Source of the DNA: Clostridia bacterium
GTDB lineage: Bacteria; Bacillota; Clostridia; Oscillospirales; Acutalibacteraceae
NCBI GenBank assembly: GCA_017450005.1
Contig: JAFSYM010000114.1
Span: forward strand, 1 to 64,000
Direction: 5' to 3'
DNA length: 64,000 nucleotides
Shown here: positions 36,393 to 45,545 of the stretch, piece by piece
Layout: each line of letters begins with the position of its first letter
Numbering within the stretch: the stretch's first letter is position 1
Notes under the pieces: generated by a model
What the model saw: the letters and a program-made list of their open reading frames with translations, nothing else
Databases searched by the model: none
What the model was told of the DNA's origin: nothing
Program-made: the position numbers and the translations under genes

Positions 36393-38507
36393 ATGAGCTG
36401 CCTGAAAATGTACAACTTTGCCCCGCGTTCGAGGGGGCTTCGCGTTCCGGACGGCTTTTCGGTCGTTCGGTTCCGCAGCGAGGCGGAAATCGACGACTGG
36501 CTGTATATCTGCCGCGACGGACTGATTCCGCCCGAATGCGGAGTTGAAAAATTCCGATGCGAGCTTATGGAGCTCGACGGCCCCGACCCTTTCCGGGACA
36601 CGTATTTTATCGTCGATGATTCCACGAAAAAAAAGATCGCGACGTTCACGGTCGTGCCGGACATGTGGTCGACGGGCATGGGCTATATCCACATGGTCGC
36701 TGTCCGGCATGAATACCGCGGACGCGGTCTCGGACGCTTTATCGCGGACTGCTCTCTCGGCAAACTCATTGAAATGGGGAAAGAGAAGATTTTCCTCCTG
36801 ACGGGCGACGCGCGGCTCCCGGCGCTGGCAACTTATATCAAGGCGGGCTTTCTACCCGTCAACTACATCGACGAGAACCGGTTCGACATGGTGAACCGCT
36901 GGCAGGACGTTGTGGATACGCTGGGGCTTGAAAGCCTGGAGCTGCTGCACGACGACGGCACGCCGATGCAGACGCTGCACAAGCGGTTCAAAGCGGTCGT
37001 CACCGACGAGGGCGCTGCCGGCGACGGAAAAACCGACGACAGAGCCGCCATTCAAAGCGCGATCGACAAGGCAGCGGCGGCAGGCGGCGGCGTGGTCGAG
37101 CTTCCCGCAGGCAGGACGTTCCTTACCGGCGGGCTGGTCCTGCGCAGCGGCGTCACGCTGCACTTCGGCGACGGCGCCGTTCTTTGCCAGAATCCGGACC
37201 CCGACGGCTATGTAAAGCCGCAGGGCAACAGGCTCGTCCCGTACCGTCCCGATTACGGGCACAACAAATACCCCGACATCAAGTGGAGCCACCTTTGGTA
37301 CTATAACTATCCGCTCCTGTTTGCGGGCGAAGGCGTGCACGACGTGCGGATCACCGGCCGCGGAACAATCCGCATGATGGACGACGCCGAGCCGGAAAAG
37401 CTGTTGAAGATCTGCCCGATCGGGTTTTACCGTGTCCGCAATTTCGAGATTTCCGGCGTGGAGATCACCGATTACCATTCGTATGCCATGATGCCTTTCA
37501 CGTGCGAGAACGGGCTGATCAAGGACGTCGTGATCCACAACTGGAGCCACGGCAACGGCGACGGCATCTGCATGATGAACTGCCGCAACATGCGCGTCCA
37601 CGGCTGCCGCATGTTTACGGGCGACGACTCGGTCTATATTTTTTCATCTTACCGCGATCCGCGGGGCGGCGGCTGGTGGAGCTCCGATGCACCGCAGGCG
37701 TCGGAAAACATCGAGATCGACCACAACGACCTCAGGTCCGACCACTGCAAGGCGTTCGGCATGATCCTTTGGGGGATCGATTGCCCCGACCTTGAAAAGG
37801 TCGAGGTCAGAAACGTATCTGTTCACGACAACCATTTCCAGACCATGGGCAACTGGCTTTACAATCCCTACACGACGAAAGCGGGCTGTCCGCCCGTGAC
37901 GCACGTCCGGTTTGAGAACAACCGCATCGACGCCATCGAACCGAACTTCTTTGAGACACAGGTCAGCGACATGACCGGTTTCCGTTCGAGCCGCGAAATG
38001 CACAACGGCAATTTCGGCGACGGCAGAGTGTTCTGGGTGTTCGGCAAAAACAGGCACGAAGAGTCTGTCGGCGTATGCAGAAATGCCGACACGGAAAACG
38101 GCTGCTGCGGGTATCTGTGCCATCTCGAAGAAGGCACCGCCTCGCTGTATCAGGGCGTGTTTATCTGCGCCGGCGAACCGTGCGCGCTGTGGGCAAACGT
38201 GCGCACGAGCGGCGTGCAATGCCGCCTCTTTGTGCGCGATGCGGACAGCGGAGAGCTTGCGGCGTCCCTCGATTTTGACAATACGGAATGGGCGGGAATC
38301 ACGCTCGCTTTCACTGTCCCGAAGGACGCCAACTACCACGTCGGGATCGAAAGCGCGCATGCGGCCGAGGGAAAAGCCGAGATCGACGAGATGCGTCTTC
38401 TGGGCAACTGCGACGCGGCGTTCGGCTACAAATTCGTCGGCATGGACCCCTGCCGCGACCGAAAGGCGCTGTATTTCTTTGACGAGACGCTATGGAAGGA
38501 CGAATGA
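36393..38507 (+). CDS. GNAT acetyltransferase fused to GH28-like parallel beta-helix protein
   Basis: The 704-residue protein joins two unrelated folds. Residues 1-180 are a GNAT N-acetyltransferase with acetyl-CoA loop RGRGLG (109-114) in VAVRHEYRGRGLGRFIAD. From about 198 a polygalacturonase/GH28-like helix begins (AVVTDEGAAGDGKTDDRAAI, then PAGRTFLTGGLVLRSGVTLHF). GNGDGI near 387 replaces the classical NTD and TGDDSVYI near 411 retains the catalytic DD; the GHG and RIK motifs are not evident. The last 130 residues look like a carbohydrate-binding beta-sandwich. No signal peptide. The ATG at 36393 is preferred over 36363. It heads a five-gene operon. Confidence 0.8.
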   Translation: MSCLKMYNFAPRSRGLRVPDGFSVVRFRSEAEIDDWLYICRDGLIPPECGVEKFRCELMELDGPDPFRDTYFIVDDSTKKKIATFTVVPDMWSTGMGYIHMVAVRHEYRGRGLGRFIADCSLGKLIEMGKEKIFLLTGDARLPALATYIKAGFLPVNYIDENRFDMVNRWQDVVDTLGLESLELLHDDGTPMQTLHKRFKAVVTDEGAAGDGKTDDRAAIQSAIDKAAAAGGGVVELPAGRTFLTGGLVLRSGVTLHFGDGAVLCQNPDPDGYVKPQGNRLVPYRPDYGHNKYPDIKWSHLWYYNYPLLFAGEGVHDVRITGRGTIRMMDDAEPEKLLKICPIGFYRVRNFEISGVEITDYHSYAMMPFTCENGLIKDVVIHNWSHGNGDGICMMNCRNMRVHGCRMFTGDDSVYIFSSYRDPRGGGWWSSDAPQASENIEIDHNDLRSDHCKAFGMILWGIDCPDLEKVEVRNVSVHDNHFQTMGNWLYNPYTTKAGCPPVTHVRFENNRIDAIEPNFFETQVSDMTGFRSSREMHNGNFGDGRVFWVFGKNRHEESVGVCRNADTENGCCGYLCHLEEGTASLYQGVFICAGEPCALWANVRTSGVQCRLFVRDADSGELAASLDFDNTEWAGITLAFTVPKDANYHVGIESAHAAEGKAEIDEMRLLGNCDAAFGYKFVGMDPCRDRKALYFFDETLWKDE

Positions 38508-38517
38508 GGCGACGGAT

Positions 38518-39522
38518 ATGAAAAAGGATATTCAACTCAAGTTTAAAGACGGAAAATTCAGGATCTTCGCGCTGTCCGATACGCATGTGCTCGCAAACGG
38601 CGACCGAAGAATCACGCGCGATATTGACGCGATCGTCCGCGCGATCCGGCCGGATCTTGTGCTATACCTCGGCGATCAGGTGTGGCAGAGCGCGGCCGAA
38701 AACGCCGATACACTGAGGGAAGCGCTGCACATGCAGACAGACCCTGTCGAAGCGCTCGGCATTCCGTGGGCGCACGTCTTCGGCAATCATGACCGCGAAA
38801 GAGGCTTTGCGAACGCAGATCAGCAAAAGATCTACGAATCGTTTCCGCACTGTCTCTCCGAAGCAGGGCCGGACGAGGTCGACGGCACCGGCAACTATAT
38901 GCTGCCCGTTCTGGACAGCGCGGGGGAAAAGATCGTCTATGCCGTCTGGGCGCTCGACAGCCACAGCGGATTTATGGATTTTGTGAAGAAGCACGGTCTG
39001 AAGGAAGACCCGTGGTTTTACAGCTTTCCGGAGCCGCTGACGGGCGGCGTGCATTCGCCGGGGTACGATATGCCGCATTTCAATCAGATGCTCTGGTACT
39101 GGAATCGGTCGGTCGAGCTCGAAAAAGAACAGGGCGCGAAGGTGCCGGGGCTGATGGTCATGCACCAGCCCATGCCGGAATATACGATTCCCTATAAGAA
39201 TCCCGCACAGACGCTGTATCGCGGCAATATGCGCGAATCCGTGGGCACGGGCAACTATAATTCCGGGCTGTTCGGCGCGCTGGTCGAGCGCGGCGACGTG
39301 CGCACGGTCATCAGCGGTCACGACCATATCAACGACTGGCAGGCCGAATATCTCGGCGTGACGCTGGCGTATGACGCGGGACTGAGCTACGACAACTACT
39401 GCGACGACGACCTGCGCGGCGGCAGAGTGGTCGACATCGACGAGGCCGACCCGTGGCACGTCAGAACCTATATGGTGCGTGCTGCCGATTACATCTCAGA
39501 TTATCCCGGCGAAAGAATGTGA
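38518..39522 (+). CDS. Metallophosphoesterase (calcineurin-like) 1
   Basis: The 334-residue protein has the two-metal phosphoesterase motifs in order: SDTHV (D21, H23), LGDQ (52-54), FGNHDRE (88-94), MHQP and SGHDH. The HVFGNHD/IPWAHVFGNHD arrangement is that of DCR2/purple phosphatase-like bacterial enzymes. No signal peptide, so it should be cytoplasmic. The ATG at 38518 lies 10 bp after the fusion gene stop; the longer ORF upstream is a shadow of that gene. The substrate is unknown; its place among glycan enzymes suggests removal of a phosphate group from a sugar or phosphodiester. Confidence 0.85.
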   Translation: MKKDIQLKFKDGKFRIFALSDTHVLANGDRRITRDIDAIVRAIRPDLVLYLGDQVWQSAAENADTLREALHMQTDPVEALGIPWAHVFGNHDRERGFANADQQKIYESFPHCLSEAGPDEVDGTGNYMLPVLDSAGEKIVYAVWALDSHSGFMDFVKKHGLKEDPWFYSFPEPLTGGVHSPGYDMPHFNQMLWYWNRSVELEKEQGAKVPGLMVMHQPMPEYTIPYKNPAQTLYRGNMRESVGTGNYNSGLFGALVERGDVRTVISGHDHINDWQAEYLGVTLAYDAGLSYDNYCDDDLRGGRVVDIDEADPWHVRTYMVRAADYISDYPGERM

Positions 39523-39533
39523 GAGGTGACAAC

Positions 39534-40430
39534 ATGCTGACAGAGAAGAAACTGGAAGAAATCCCCTTCCTCTATGACGCGGTCATGCGCGAATGTGAAT
39601 CGGCGCCGATGTACGACGCGGCGCTGATCGAAAACGACACGATTTATTATTGGCATTACCCCAGCAGCAACAACGCCAACAACGGTCACTCGACGACAAA
39701 GCTCTTTATCGACAGCTGCGTCGGCATCCTTTCCGACAGAGGGGTGCTCGACGTGCATGCGCCCGTGACGTCGTTCTTCACGAAGGATGAGCTGCCCTCC
39801 GGAATCGACCCGAAGTGGAGCCGCGTAACGGTTCACGACGCCATGCGCCACCGCATGGGCATAGACGTCGTTCCCTACGGCGTGGACGAGGACAGAGATA
39901 TTGAGAAAATCGGCGATGATTTTTTGGGGTATGTTTTTTCGCTGGAACTGAAATACAAGCCCGGCGAATATTACCGCTATTCCGACGCGGCGTACTATCT
40001 TTTATCGCGGATCATATCGGCTGCGTCGGGAGAAAAATGTCAGGATTTCATGTTTGAAAACCTGCTCAAGCCGCTCGGCTTCAGACAGTGGGCGACGGCC
40101 GTATGCCCCGGGGGTTACATGATCGGCGGCGGCGGATTCTTCTCGCGTGCCGACGATATGGCAAAGCTCCCTTACGTCTACGCGAACGGCGGCATGTACG
40201 ACGGAAAGCGCATCCTGTCGGAAGAATGGACGCGCCTTGCGGTCGAAAACCGTTATGCGCTCGATGAACACGGCAGCACCGGCGCATACTACAAGACCGG
40301 CGCGATGGGACAGGGCGTGATCTTTAAAAACGGCGCTTCCTTTGCGTGGCACGGCTGCGCGCCGCATGACGGCGGCAACAGAACGACGCGCCTGTTCGAC
40401 GCGTTTTGTCAGTACATCACGGAGGCTTGA
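39534..40430 (+). CDS. Serine hydrolase, beta-lactamase class C/esterase family
   Basis: The 298-residue protein shows the three penicillin-recognising motifs: STTK (SxxK, 53-56), YSD (YxN-like, in YRYSDAAYYLLSRII) and a WHGC near the C-terminus (HxG-like). The family comprises esterases, D-Ala carboxypeptidases and amidases as well as beta-lactamases. Without a signal peptide, resistance is unlikely; an esterase or deacetylase acting on imported glycan pieces is more plausible given two neighbouring phosphoesterases. The ATG at 39534 has GAGAGGTGA upstream. Confidence 0.8.
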   Translation: MLTEKKLEEIPFLYDAVMRECESAPMYDAALIENDTIYYWHYPSSNNANNGHSTTKLFIDSCVGILSDRGVLDVHAPVTSFFTKDELPSGIDPKWSRVTVHDAMRHRMGIDVVPYGVDEDRDIEKIGDDFLGYVFSLELKYKPGEYYRYSDAAYYLLSRIISAASGEKCQDFMFENLLKPLGFRQWATAVCPGGYMIGGGGFFSRADDMAKLPYVYANGGMYDGKRILSEEWTRLAVENRYALDEHGSTGAYYKTGAMGQGVIFKNGASFAWHGCAPHDGGNRTTRLFDAFCQYITEA

Positions 40431-40432
40431 CC

Positions 40433-41437
40433 ATGGACAATCCGTATTTTGAATTCCGCAAAAAAGCGGAACCGCTTGCGAAGGCCGTCTCGATTCTGAC
40501 ATATCCCGTTTTGAAAGACTTTGACAGCGCGATCCGTCCGCTGCATCCGTCAAAGGCGCGTCTTTTCGGCGCGCTTGTCGCGGACGTGCATATGCGCGAC
40601 GAGCCGTACAGAAACCGCCGACTGTTCGACGGGCTGTACGACCTGGAAAACGCATCCGTTCCGCTCGACGTTCTGGCGTCTGCGGGCGATCTGACCGACC
40701 ACGGAGAACTGTCAGAGTGGGCGACGGTCGTCAAAAAGACAAACGGCCATACACCGGCAAAGGAGATCGTGCTCGCGCTCGGCAATCACGACACATGGAC
40801 GACGACGCTTGAGGGCGGCGACAATTACGACTACGCCGTCGGGCTGTTTCTGCACTTTATCGAAAAGCTGACGGGCGTTCCGGAAGAAAAGGTCTGGTTC
40901 ACGCGCGTTGTCAAAGGGTACTCGTTTATCTGCATAGGCAGTGAGGACTGCTCCTGCGACGGAAAGATCGGCGCGCAGCAGATCGCGTGGCTCGACGGGG
41001 AACTGAAAAAGGCGACCGCGGACGGCAAGCCCGCGTTCGTCATCAATCATCAGGCGCTGCAGCAGACGCACGGACTCCCCTTCACCGCGTCCGCCGGCAA
41101 GAATCAGGATCTGCCGCCCGACGAGGGCGGGATTCACGAGGGCAACGACGAGGTCAGAGCGGTTTTGCGCAGGTATAAAAATGTGCTGCTGATCAGCGGT
41201 CATTCCCACATGGGACTCAGCGGCAGATTCACGAAACACGCCACGTTTGAGCAGGTCGATTCGTTTTATTCGATCAACCTGCCGTGCTATATGTTCTGGA
41301 ACCACGACGGTCTGCCGTCCTGCGGTTACGGGTATGTGCTGGAAGTCTACGACGACAAAGTGCTTCTGCGCGCCAGGAATTTTATCCGCCGCGTCTGGAT
41401 GCCGGCGTACGATTATATGTTCCCGATCATCCGATAA
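40433..41437 (+). CDS. Metallophosphoesterase (calcineurin-like) 2
   Basis: The 334-residue enzyme has ADVHM (D51, H53), AGDLTDHG (84-91), ALGNHD (115-120), an INHQAL His and SGHSH. It is a different subgroup from the phosphoesterase two genes upstream; GDLTDHGE is typical of cytoplasmic Clostridia members with a C-terminal extension. GGAGG precedes the ATG, within the last codons of the serine hydrolase gene. Substrate unknown. Confidence 0.85.
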   Translation: MDNPYFEFRKKAEPLAKAVSILTYPVLKDFDSAIRPLHPSKARLFGALVADVHMRDEPYRNRRLFDGLYDLENASVPLDVLASAGDLTDHGELSEWATVVKKTNGHTPAKEIVLALGNHDTWTTTLEGGDNYDYAVGLFLHFIEKLTGVPEEKVWFTRVVKGYSFICIGSEDCSCDGKIGAQQIAWLDGELKKATADGKPAFVINHQALQQTHGLPFTASAGKNQDLPPDEGGIHEGNDEVRAVLRRYKNVLLISGHSHMGLSGRFTKHATFEQVDSFYSINLPCYMFWNHDGLPSCGYGYVLEVYDDKVLLRARNFIRRVWMPAYDYMFPIIR

Positions 41438-41454
41438 CACAAGAGGTGCGGAAA

Positions 41455-41986
41455 ATGCTTGCAACACTGTTTACCGCAATCGTTCAAAGCGTTCTGCCGG
41501 CGGAACGGCGTCAAAACCGATCGGGTGTACTACACGAAGCGGGTCAACGGGTTTTCGTTTATCGTGACCGGCGTAGAGGACTGTGACTTCAAGAATCCTT
41601 ATCACTCGGATGCGCAGTTTGACTGGCTGGAAAAAGAGCTGAAAGCTGCGGTCATCGAGGGACAGCCCGTGTTCGTCATCTGCCACAAACCGCTTGAGGA
41701 TCTCGGAGACGGCGCCGAAAGGATGGCGCAAATCCTGTCCGACGCCGCGGCCAACGCAAAAGCGCCGATCCTCTATGTCAGCGGTCACTGCCACGAGATC
41801 GGCGCAAATACGTTTGCAAGAGCGGGTGCGCATCTGGTATATCTGAATTTGCCGTCCGTGCTGTATGCCGGCGACGGCGGACTCGGTTTTCTCGCGCAGG
41901 TCAGGGATCATGCGCTGCTGCTCACGGGCATGGATTTTTTGACCGATACGCCTCTGGATGGTTACAATTACACGATCACATACTGA
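41455..41986 (+). pseudogene. Metallophosphoesterase remnant lacking the N-terminal catalytic half
   Basis: The readable frame matches the second half of the preceding phosphoesterase (YYTKRVNGFSFIVTGVEDC parallels FTRVVKGYSFICIGSEDC; both have an SGH.H motif), but DxH, GD and GNHD motifs are absent. An ATG at 41455 with AGAGGTG upstream opens a different frame (MLATLFTAIVQSVLP) that does not continue into the phosphoesterase body. This suggests a deletion that joined a start region to the C-terminal half out of frame. Probably inactive. Confidence 0.7.
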
Positions 41987-42019
41987 GTCCCGGTCAGACA
42001 GAGCATGTTCTGCCCGGAT

Positions 42020-43000
42020 TTATACGTCCGCTCTGACGCCACCTGTGCTCGACGCATAGGCGGCCGTCATCATTTTTGTCAGCTCGACGGCGGCGTCGAT
42101 CCCGAAATAGTCGCTGTCCTCGCGGTTGTTCTCAATGCTGTCTATCCAGCTGTTCACCGGCGACGGGATATAGAGCTTCGGCACATCGGGCGTGATCCAT
42201 TTTCTGTCTGTGTCGGACAGATTGCAGTATTCGACCGTGCTGTCCGTCACTCTTGCCGCGCCCTCGGTACCGCTGATGTCAAATTCATATCTGTCGCAGC
42301 GTGAAACGAAGCCGGTCTCCGATACGCCGATGGCACCGTTTTCAAACTCGATGACGCTGACCGCGTTGTCCTCAACAGGCCGATCCGTGATATTGGTAAA
42401 CGCCGACTGCACACGCAAAGGCCGCCCGAGAAACCAGTTGAGCAGATACATCGGATGCGCGCCCAGATCCATCATCGCCCCGCCGCCGCACTGCTTCGCG
42501 TCGTAAAAATGCGGCGGAAGCCAGTTGTCGATGCTGCCGGAGTGACAGTTACGAAGACGCGCGTACGTTATCCTGCCGAGCTTTCCCTCGTCTGCAAGGC
42601 GTTTGACAAAATTGAGCGCGTCGCTGCATTTGTGCGGGAAAGAGATCGTAAAATGAATACCGCTCTTCTTGACCGCCTTTGCCACCTTTTGCGCGTCCTC
42701 GTTGTCGAGCGTCAGCACCTTTTCCGTAAAGATATGCTTGCCCGCCTTTGCCGCCTTGAGCAGAAGCTGCGCGTGCTTATTCGTGGGCGACACGATGGCC
42801 ACCGCGTCGATTTCGGGGTTCTTGAGCACATCGTCATAGCGCTTGATAAAGGCGCATCCGAGCTCCTCGGCCCATTCTCTGCCGCGTTTTTCATCTTCGT
42901 CCCACACGGCGCAGACGCGGGCGTTCCCGTTGTCGTTGATTTCCCGCGCGTACCCTTTCGCATGGACATGCCATCCGCTGATCATTGCTACGTTTACCAT
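42020..43000 (-). CDS. Gfo/Idh/MocA family oxidoreductase
   Basis: The 326-residue NAD(P)-dependent dehydrogenase has an N-terminal Rossmann domain beginning VNVAMISGWHVHAKGY, then DAVAIVSPTNKHAQLLLKAAKAGKHIFTEKV (the usual EKP is EKV) and the C-terminal GGGAMMDLGAHPMYLLNWFLG. Members oxidise or epimerise sugars, inositols and aminosugars. A much longer ORF upstream of the ATG at 43000 is artefactual; ACGGGAGGA lies at the correct distance and a promoter is seen just upstream. It stands alone between two plus-strand operons. Confidence 0.88.
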   Translation of the reverse strand: MVNVAMISGWHVHAKGYAREINDNGNARVCAVWDEDEKRGREWAEELGCAFIKRYDDVLKNPEIDAVAIVSPTNKHAQLLLKAAKAGKHIFTEKVLTLDNEDAQKVAKAVKKSGIHFTISFPHKCSDALNFVKRLADEGKLGRITYARLRNCHSGSIDNWLPPHFYDAKQCGGGAMMDLGAHPMYLLNWFLGRPLRVQSAFTNITDRPVEDNAVSVIEFENGAIGVSETGFVSRCDRYEFDISGTEGAARVTDSTVEYCNLSDTDRKWITPDVPKLYIPSPVNSWIDSIENNREDSDYFGIDAAVELTKMMTAAYASSTGGVRADV

Positions 43001-43049
43001 ATGAATTCCTCCCGTTGTCTGTCGGCATAAACCCGTGTTTCCTCCAGTA

Positions 43050-43078
43050 ACTATAGCACAGCCTGTCTGGTTTTGCAA
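43050..43078 (-). promoter_or_regulatory. Promoter of the Gfo/Idh/MocA gene
   Basis: TTGCAA (43073-43078), 17 bp and TATAGT (43050-43055) on the minus strand, about 50 bp ahead of the start codon. Confidence 0.55.
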
Positions 43079-43154
43079 TACCGATCCGTCGGCATTGCAG
43101 CGAAACAGCGCAGCAAGAAAACACTGATTGTCTTCTTTTATTGCCAAAAAAGGG

Positions 43155-43183
43155 TTGTAAAGTGAATAGAAATTATGTAAAAT
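43155..43183 (+). promoter_or_regulatory. Promoter of the zinc-ribbon/GPH symporter operon
   Basis: TTGTAA (43155-43160), 17 bp and TAAAAT (43178-43183), about 40 bp before the TTG start at 43223. Its -10 is the same as that of the 36314 promoter. Confidence 0.55.
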
Positions 43184-43222
43184 AGAAGAAACAGTCAGTT
43201 CTACAAAGCGAGGTGTTTGGAA

Positions 43223-44113
43223 TTGGCGGTCTGTCCGAAATGCAACCGGAAGCTGGGTCTGTTCGACTGGGGGCAGAATTGTCCGCATTGCGGCGTCAAT
43301 ATGCGATTCTACAACTTTGAGGAAACCTTTTATCGGGAGGCAAAGATGGCCGAGCTGTCCTCGGCCAAGGTCAGCATAAAAATCAGGCAGCTCAAGGGCG
43401 CTCTCATCGGCGGCGCACTGCCGATCGCGCGTCTGTCCGTTTTGCTCCTGCCGCTTCTGTCCGTGCTGGTTCCCCCGCTTCGGTTCGGCCTCATTCTGCC
43501 GTTCACCGAAAGATCGTACGATCTGGGCGGTATCGGACTTTACAATATGTTCTCGGACGGGACGCTGCCGTTCCTGCTTTCCATGTCGGCTGATCCGCAA
43601 AACGGCGCGGTATTCAGCGCACTGCGAAACGTTTTGTTTGCCGAAGTCGGCGCCGCCGTACTCGGACTGCTCGTTTTCGTTCTGACGGTCCTGTGCTTCA
43701 TCAGCATCCGGAAAATGTCTGTGCTGTTGTGTGCCGTCAGCGCGCTCGGCATGGCGGACAGCGCGGCGATCCTGATTACGGCGCTGCGTTTTTGCGCCGC
43801 TGCCGTGCAGCATGCGCCCTCCCCGCTGAACGGGTCGATGTCCTTCGGTGCCGCGGTCACTTTTCTGATGTTTGCCGTCGTCTTTGCGCTGAACCTGCTG
43901 GTGGCGATCAAAGGCGTTGCGATTGAATACGGCGAGGGCGACCTCGAACGCGTCGAGATCGCCAAAAAGATCAAACGCGGAGAGCTGCAGCTCGATGACC
44001 TGCCGCAGCCGATCGTCGAAACGTCCGAGACGCGGGCGATTGAGGAGGAAATCCGCAAGCACCGCGCGCACATCGAAAGCATAGCCGATGACGCCGGCCA
44101 AGCAGAACAATGA
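43223..44113 (+). CDS. Zinc-ribbon integral membrane protein, function unknown
   Basis: The 296-residue protein begins with a rubredoxin-like zinc ribbon (CPKC at 4-7, CPHC at 20-23) and has about four membrane segments between residues 65 and 240. A charged cytoplasmic tail (ERVEIAKKIKRGELQLDDL, then EIRKHRAHI) follows. I recognise no family beyond the zinc ribbon. The start is taken as TTG 43223, spaced from AGGTG; a TTG at 43217 is in frame. It is the first gene of an operon with another zinc-ribbon protein, a sugar symporter and a glycosidase. Confidence 0.65.
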   Translation: MAVCPKCNRKLGLFDWGQNCPHCGVNMRFYNFEETFYREAKMAELSSAKVSIKIRQLKGALIGGALPIARLSVLLLPLLSVLVPPLRFGLILPFTERSYDLGGIGLYNMFSDGTLPFLLSMSADPQNGAVFSALRNVLFAEVGAAVLGLLVFVLTVLCFISIRKMSVLLCAVSALGMADSAAILITALRFCAAAVQHAPSPLNGSMSFGAAVTFLMFAVVFALNLLVAIKGVAIEYGEGDLERVEIAKKIKRGELQLDDLPQPIVETSETRAIEEEIRKHRAHIESIADDAGQAEQ

Positions 44114-44159
44114 GCGTGAACAGAAAGAGCAGCCAAATTGCACGGAAGGAACAGAGCTC

Positions 44160-45545
44160 GTGAAAAAAACGAATTTTAAAGAACAGCTTCCGAAAATCGT
44201 CATTGCGATACTCGTGGTATTCTTTATCGTCGGTTTGTCCTGGGGGCTGAAATCGGTTCTGGAGATCGAGGGCACCATGGAGCCGAACGTTGCCAAAGCA
44301 TCCCTGTCGCCGCTGCCTGAAAGTGTGGAGGCACAGATCGGCTACATCGCTTCTGCCCTCGGAAAGGCGGAAAAAGAGAAACCCGCAATTACCTTTTCGG
44401 ACGCTTTCAGCATCGACAAGGACACCATCCGCGCCGGCGATGCGCAAACCACGGCGGAATACATCCGAACCGGCATCGAGGAGAAGCTCGGCGAAATCCG
44501 GGAAGACTGCTCTGCCGATTTCGGCGAGGATTTTTCCGGCAAACTCCGCATGCCGGCTATTGCGTCCGACGCCGTTTCGTCAGCCGAGCTGAAGTACGAC
44601 TACTGGAAATGCCCCGCTTGCGGCAGGGAAACGGATGAAAAGCCGCAGACCTGCGAGGACTGCGGATCGGACGAGGACTTCCTGCGCAAATACCGGGACG
44701 AATACACCATCACGCTGCACTTGCCGGACACGGTCTATCCGGCGGCGGCCGACTCGCCCTTTGCGCAGCTCTTTCAGCCGTTCACGGCGGCGCAGATCGA
44801 AAAGCTCGTCCGGGCGCATAACGGCGGCTGGTTTGACTTGAAAAACGGATTCGCGATCACGTATAAGAATATCGCGATTTGCGCCGTGATCAACCGGCTC
44901 ACCGACAAAATCGCTTCGATCACATATTCCATGGACTGTGATTTCAGCGCGGACGTGTCCTTTGTCGGGAAATACGCAGCGTACAAAACACAGAATTTTG
45001 CATGCACCGTGCACGAAAACGCAAGGTATAATTTTACATGGCCGGAGATTTCCATTGCGGCGCAGGAGCTGGTTCTGACGCCCGGTCAGACCGACGTGCT
45101 GCGCGCCGAGTCGACGTGCTGCGCGCTTACGGACGACATGGTGACGTGGAGCAGTTCCGACGAGTCAATCGCATCCGTCAACCACGAGGGCTACGTCACC
45201 GCAAAACGCAAAACGGGACAATGTACAGTTACCGCGTCGTTCACCTTCATGGGAAAGCAGTACACCGCAGAGTGTCTGATCCACGTCAAGGTGCCTGCCG
45301 AAGAAATTGATATATCGCACAGAAAGCTGAAACTTGCGGTCGGAGACACCTATACGCTCAAGGCGACCGTAAGCCCGATGAAAGCAACGATAAAGACCGT
45401 AAAATGGTATTCGGACAACGAGGAAATTGCCGTCGTCTCGCAGGACGGAACCGTCACGGCAAAGCAGAGCGGCACAGTCGATATCTACGCCGTCTCGGAC
45501 GACGGATACTTCAAAGCAACGTGTCATGTTGAGGTGCAGCCATGA
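44160..45545 (+). CDS. Membrane-anchored protein with zinc ribbon and two BIG2 domains
   Basis: The 461-residue protein has one N-terminal membrane segment (residues about 12-34), and an internal zinc ribbon (CPAC...CEDC, near 150-170). Two C-terminal bacterial Ig-like group 2 domains follow: QELVLTPGQTDVLRA...WSSSDESIASVNHEGYVTAK and ISHRKLKLAVGDTYTLKA...WYSDNEEIAVVSQDGTVTAK. The bulk should be extracytoplasmic. I chose GTG 44160 (GGAAGGA upstream) because the earlier ATG at 44088 overlaps the preceding gene; both are possible. Its stop overlaps the symporter ATG by 4 bp, implying coupled synthesis. Function unknown. Confidence 0.7.
   Translation: MKKTNFKEQLPKIVIAILVVFFIVGLSWGLKSVLEIEGTMEPNVAKASLSPLPESVEAQIGYIASALGKAEKEKPAITFSDAFSIDKDTIRAGDAQTTAEYIRTGIEEKLGEIREDCSADFGEDFSGKLRMPAIASDAVSSAELKYDYWKCPACGRETDEKPQTCEDCGSDEDFLRKYRDEYTITLHLPDTVYPAAADSPFAQLFQPFTAAQIEKLVRAHNGGWFDLKNGFAITYKNIAICAVINRLTDKIASITYSMDCDFSADVSFVGKYAAYKTQNFACTVHENARYNFTWPEISIAAQELVLTPGQTDVLRAESTCCALTDDMVTWSSSDESIASVNHEGYVTAKRKTGQCTVTASFTFMGKQYTAECLIHVKVPAEEIDISHRKLKLAVGDTYTLKATVSPMKATIKTVKWYSDNEEIAVVSQDGTVTAKQSGTVDIYAVSDDGYFKATCHVEVQP

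Noticed and set aside
38083..39522. Extended 479-codon form of phosphoesterase 1
   Set aside because: The first 145 codons are out-of-frame translation of the preceding fusion gene; the true start is the ATG at 38518.
39534..40430. Antibiotic-resistance beta-lactamase
   Set aside because: SxxK, YxN-like and HxG-like motifs define the broad family, but there is no signal peptide and the context is glycan degradation, so an esterase is more likely.
42020..44296. 758-codon minus-strand ORF
   Set aside because: Only 42020-43000 encodes the Gfo/Idh protein. The N-terminal 430 codons run antisense to the zinc-ribbon gene and cross a promoter.
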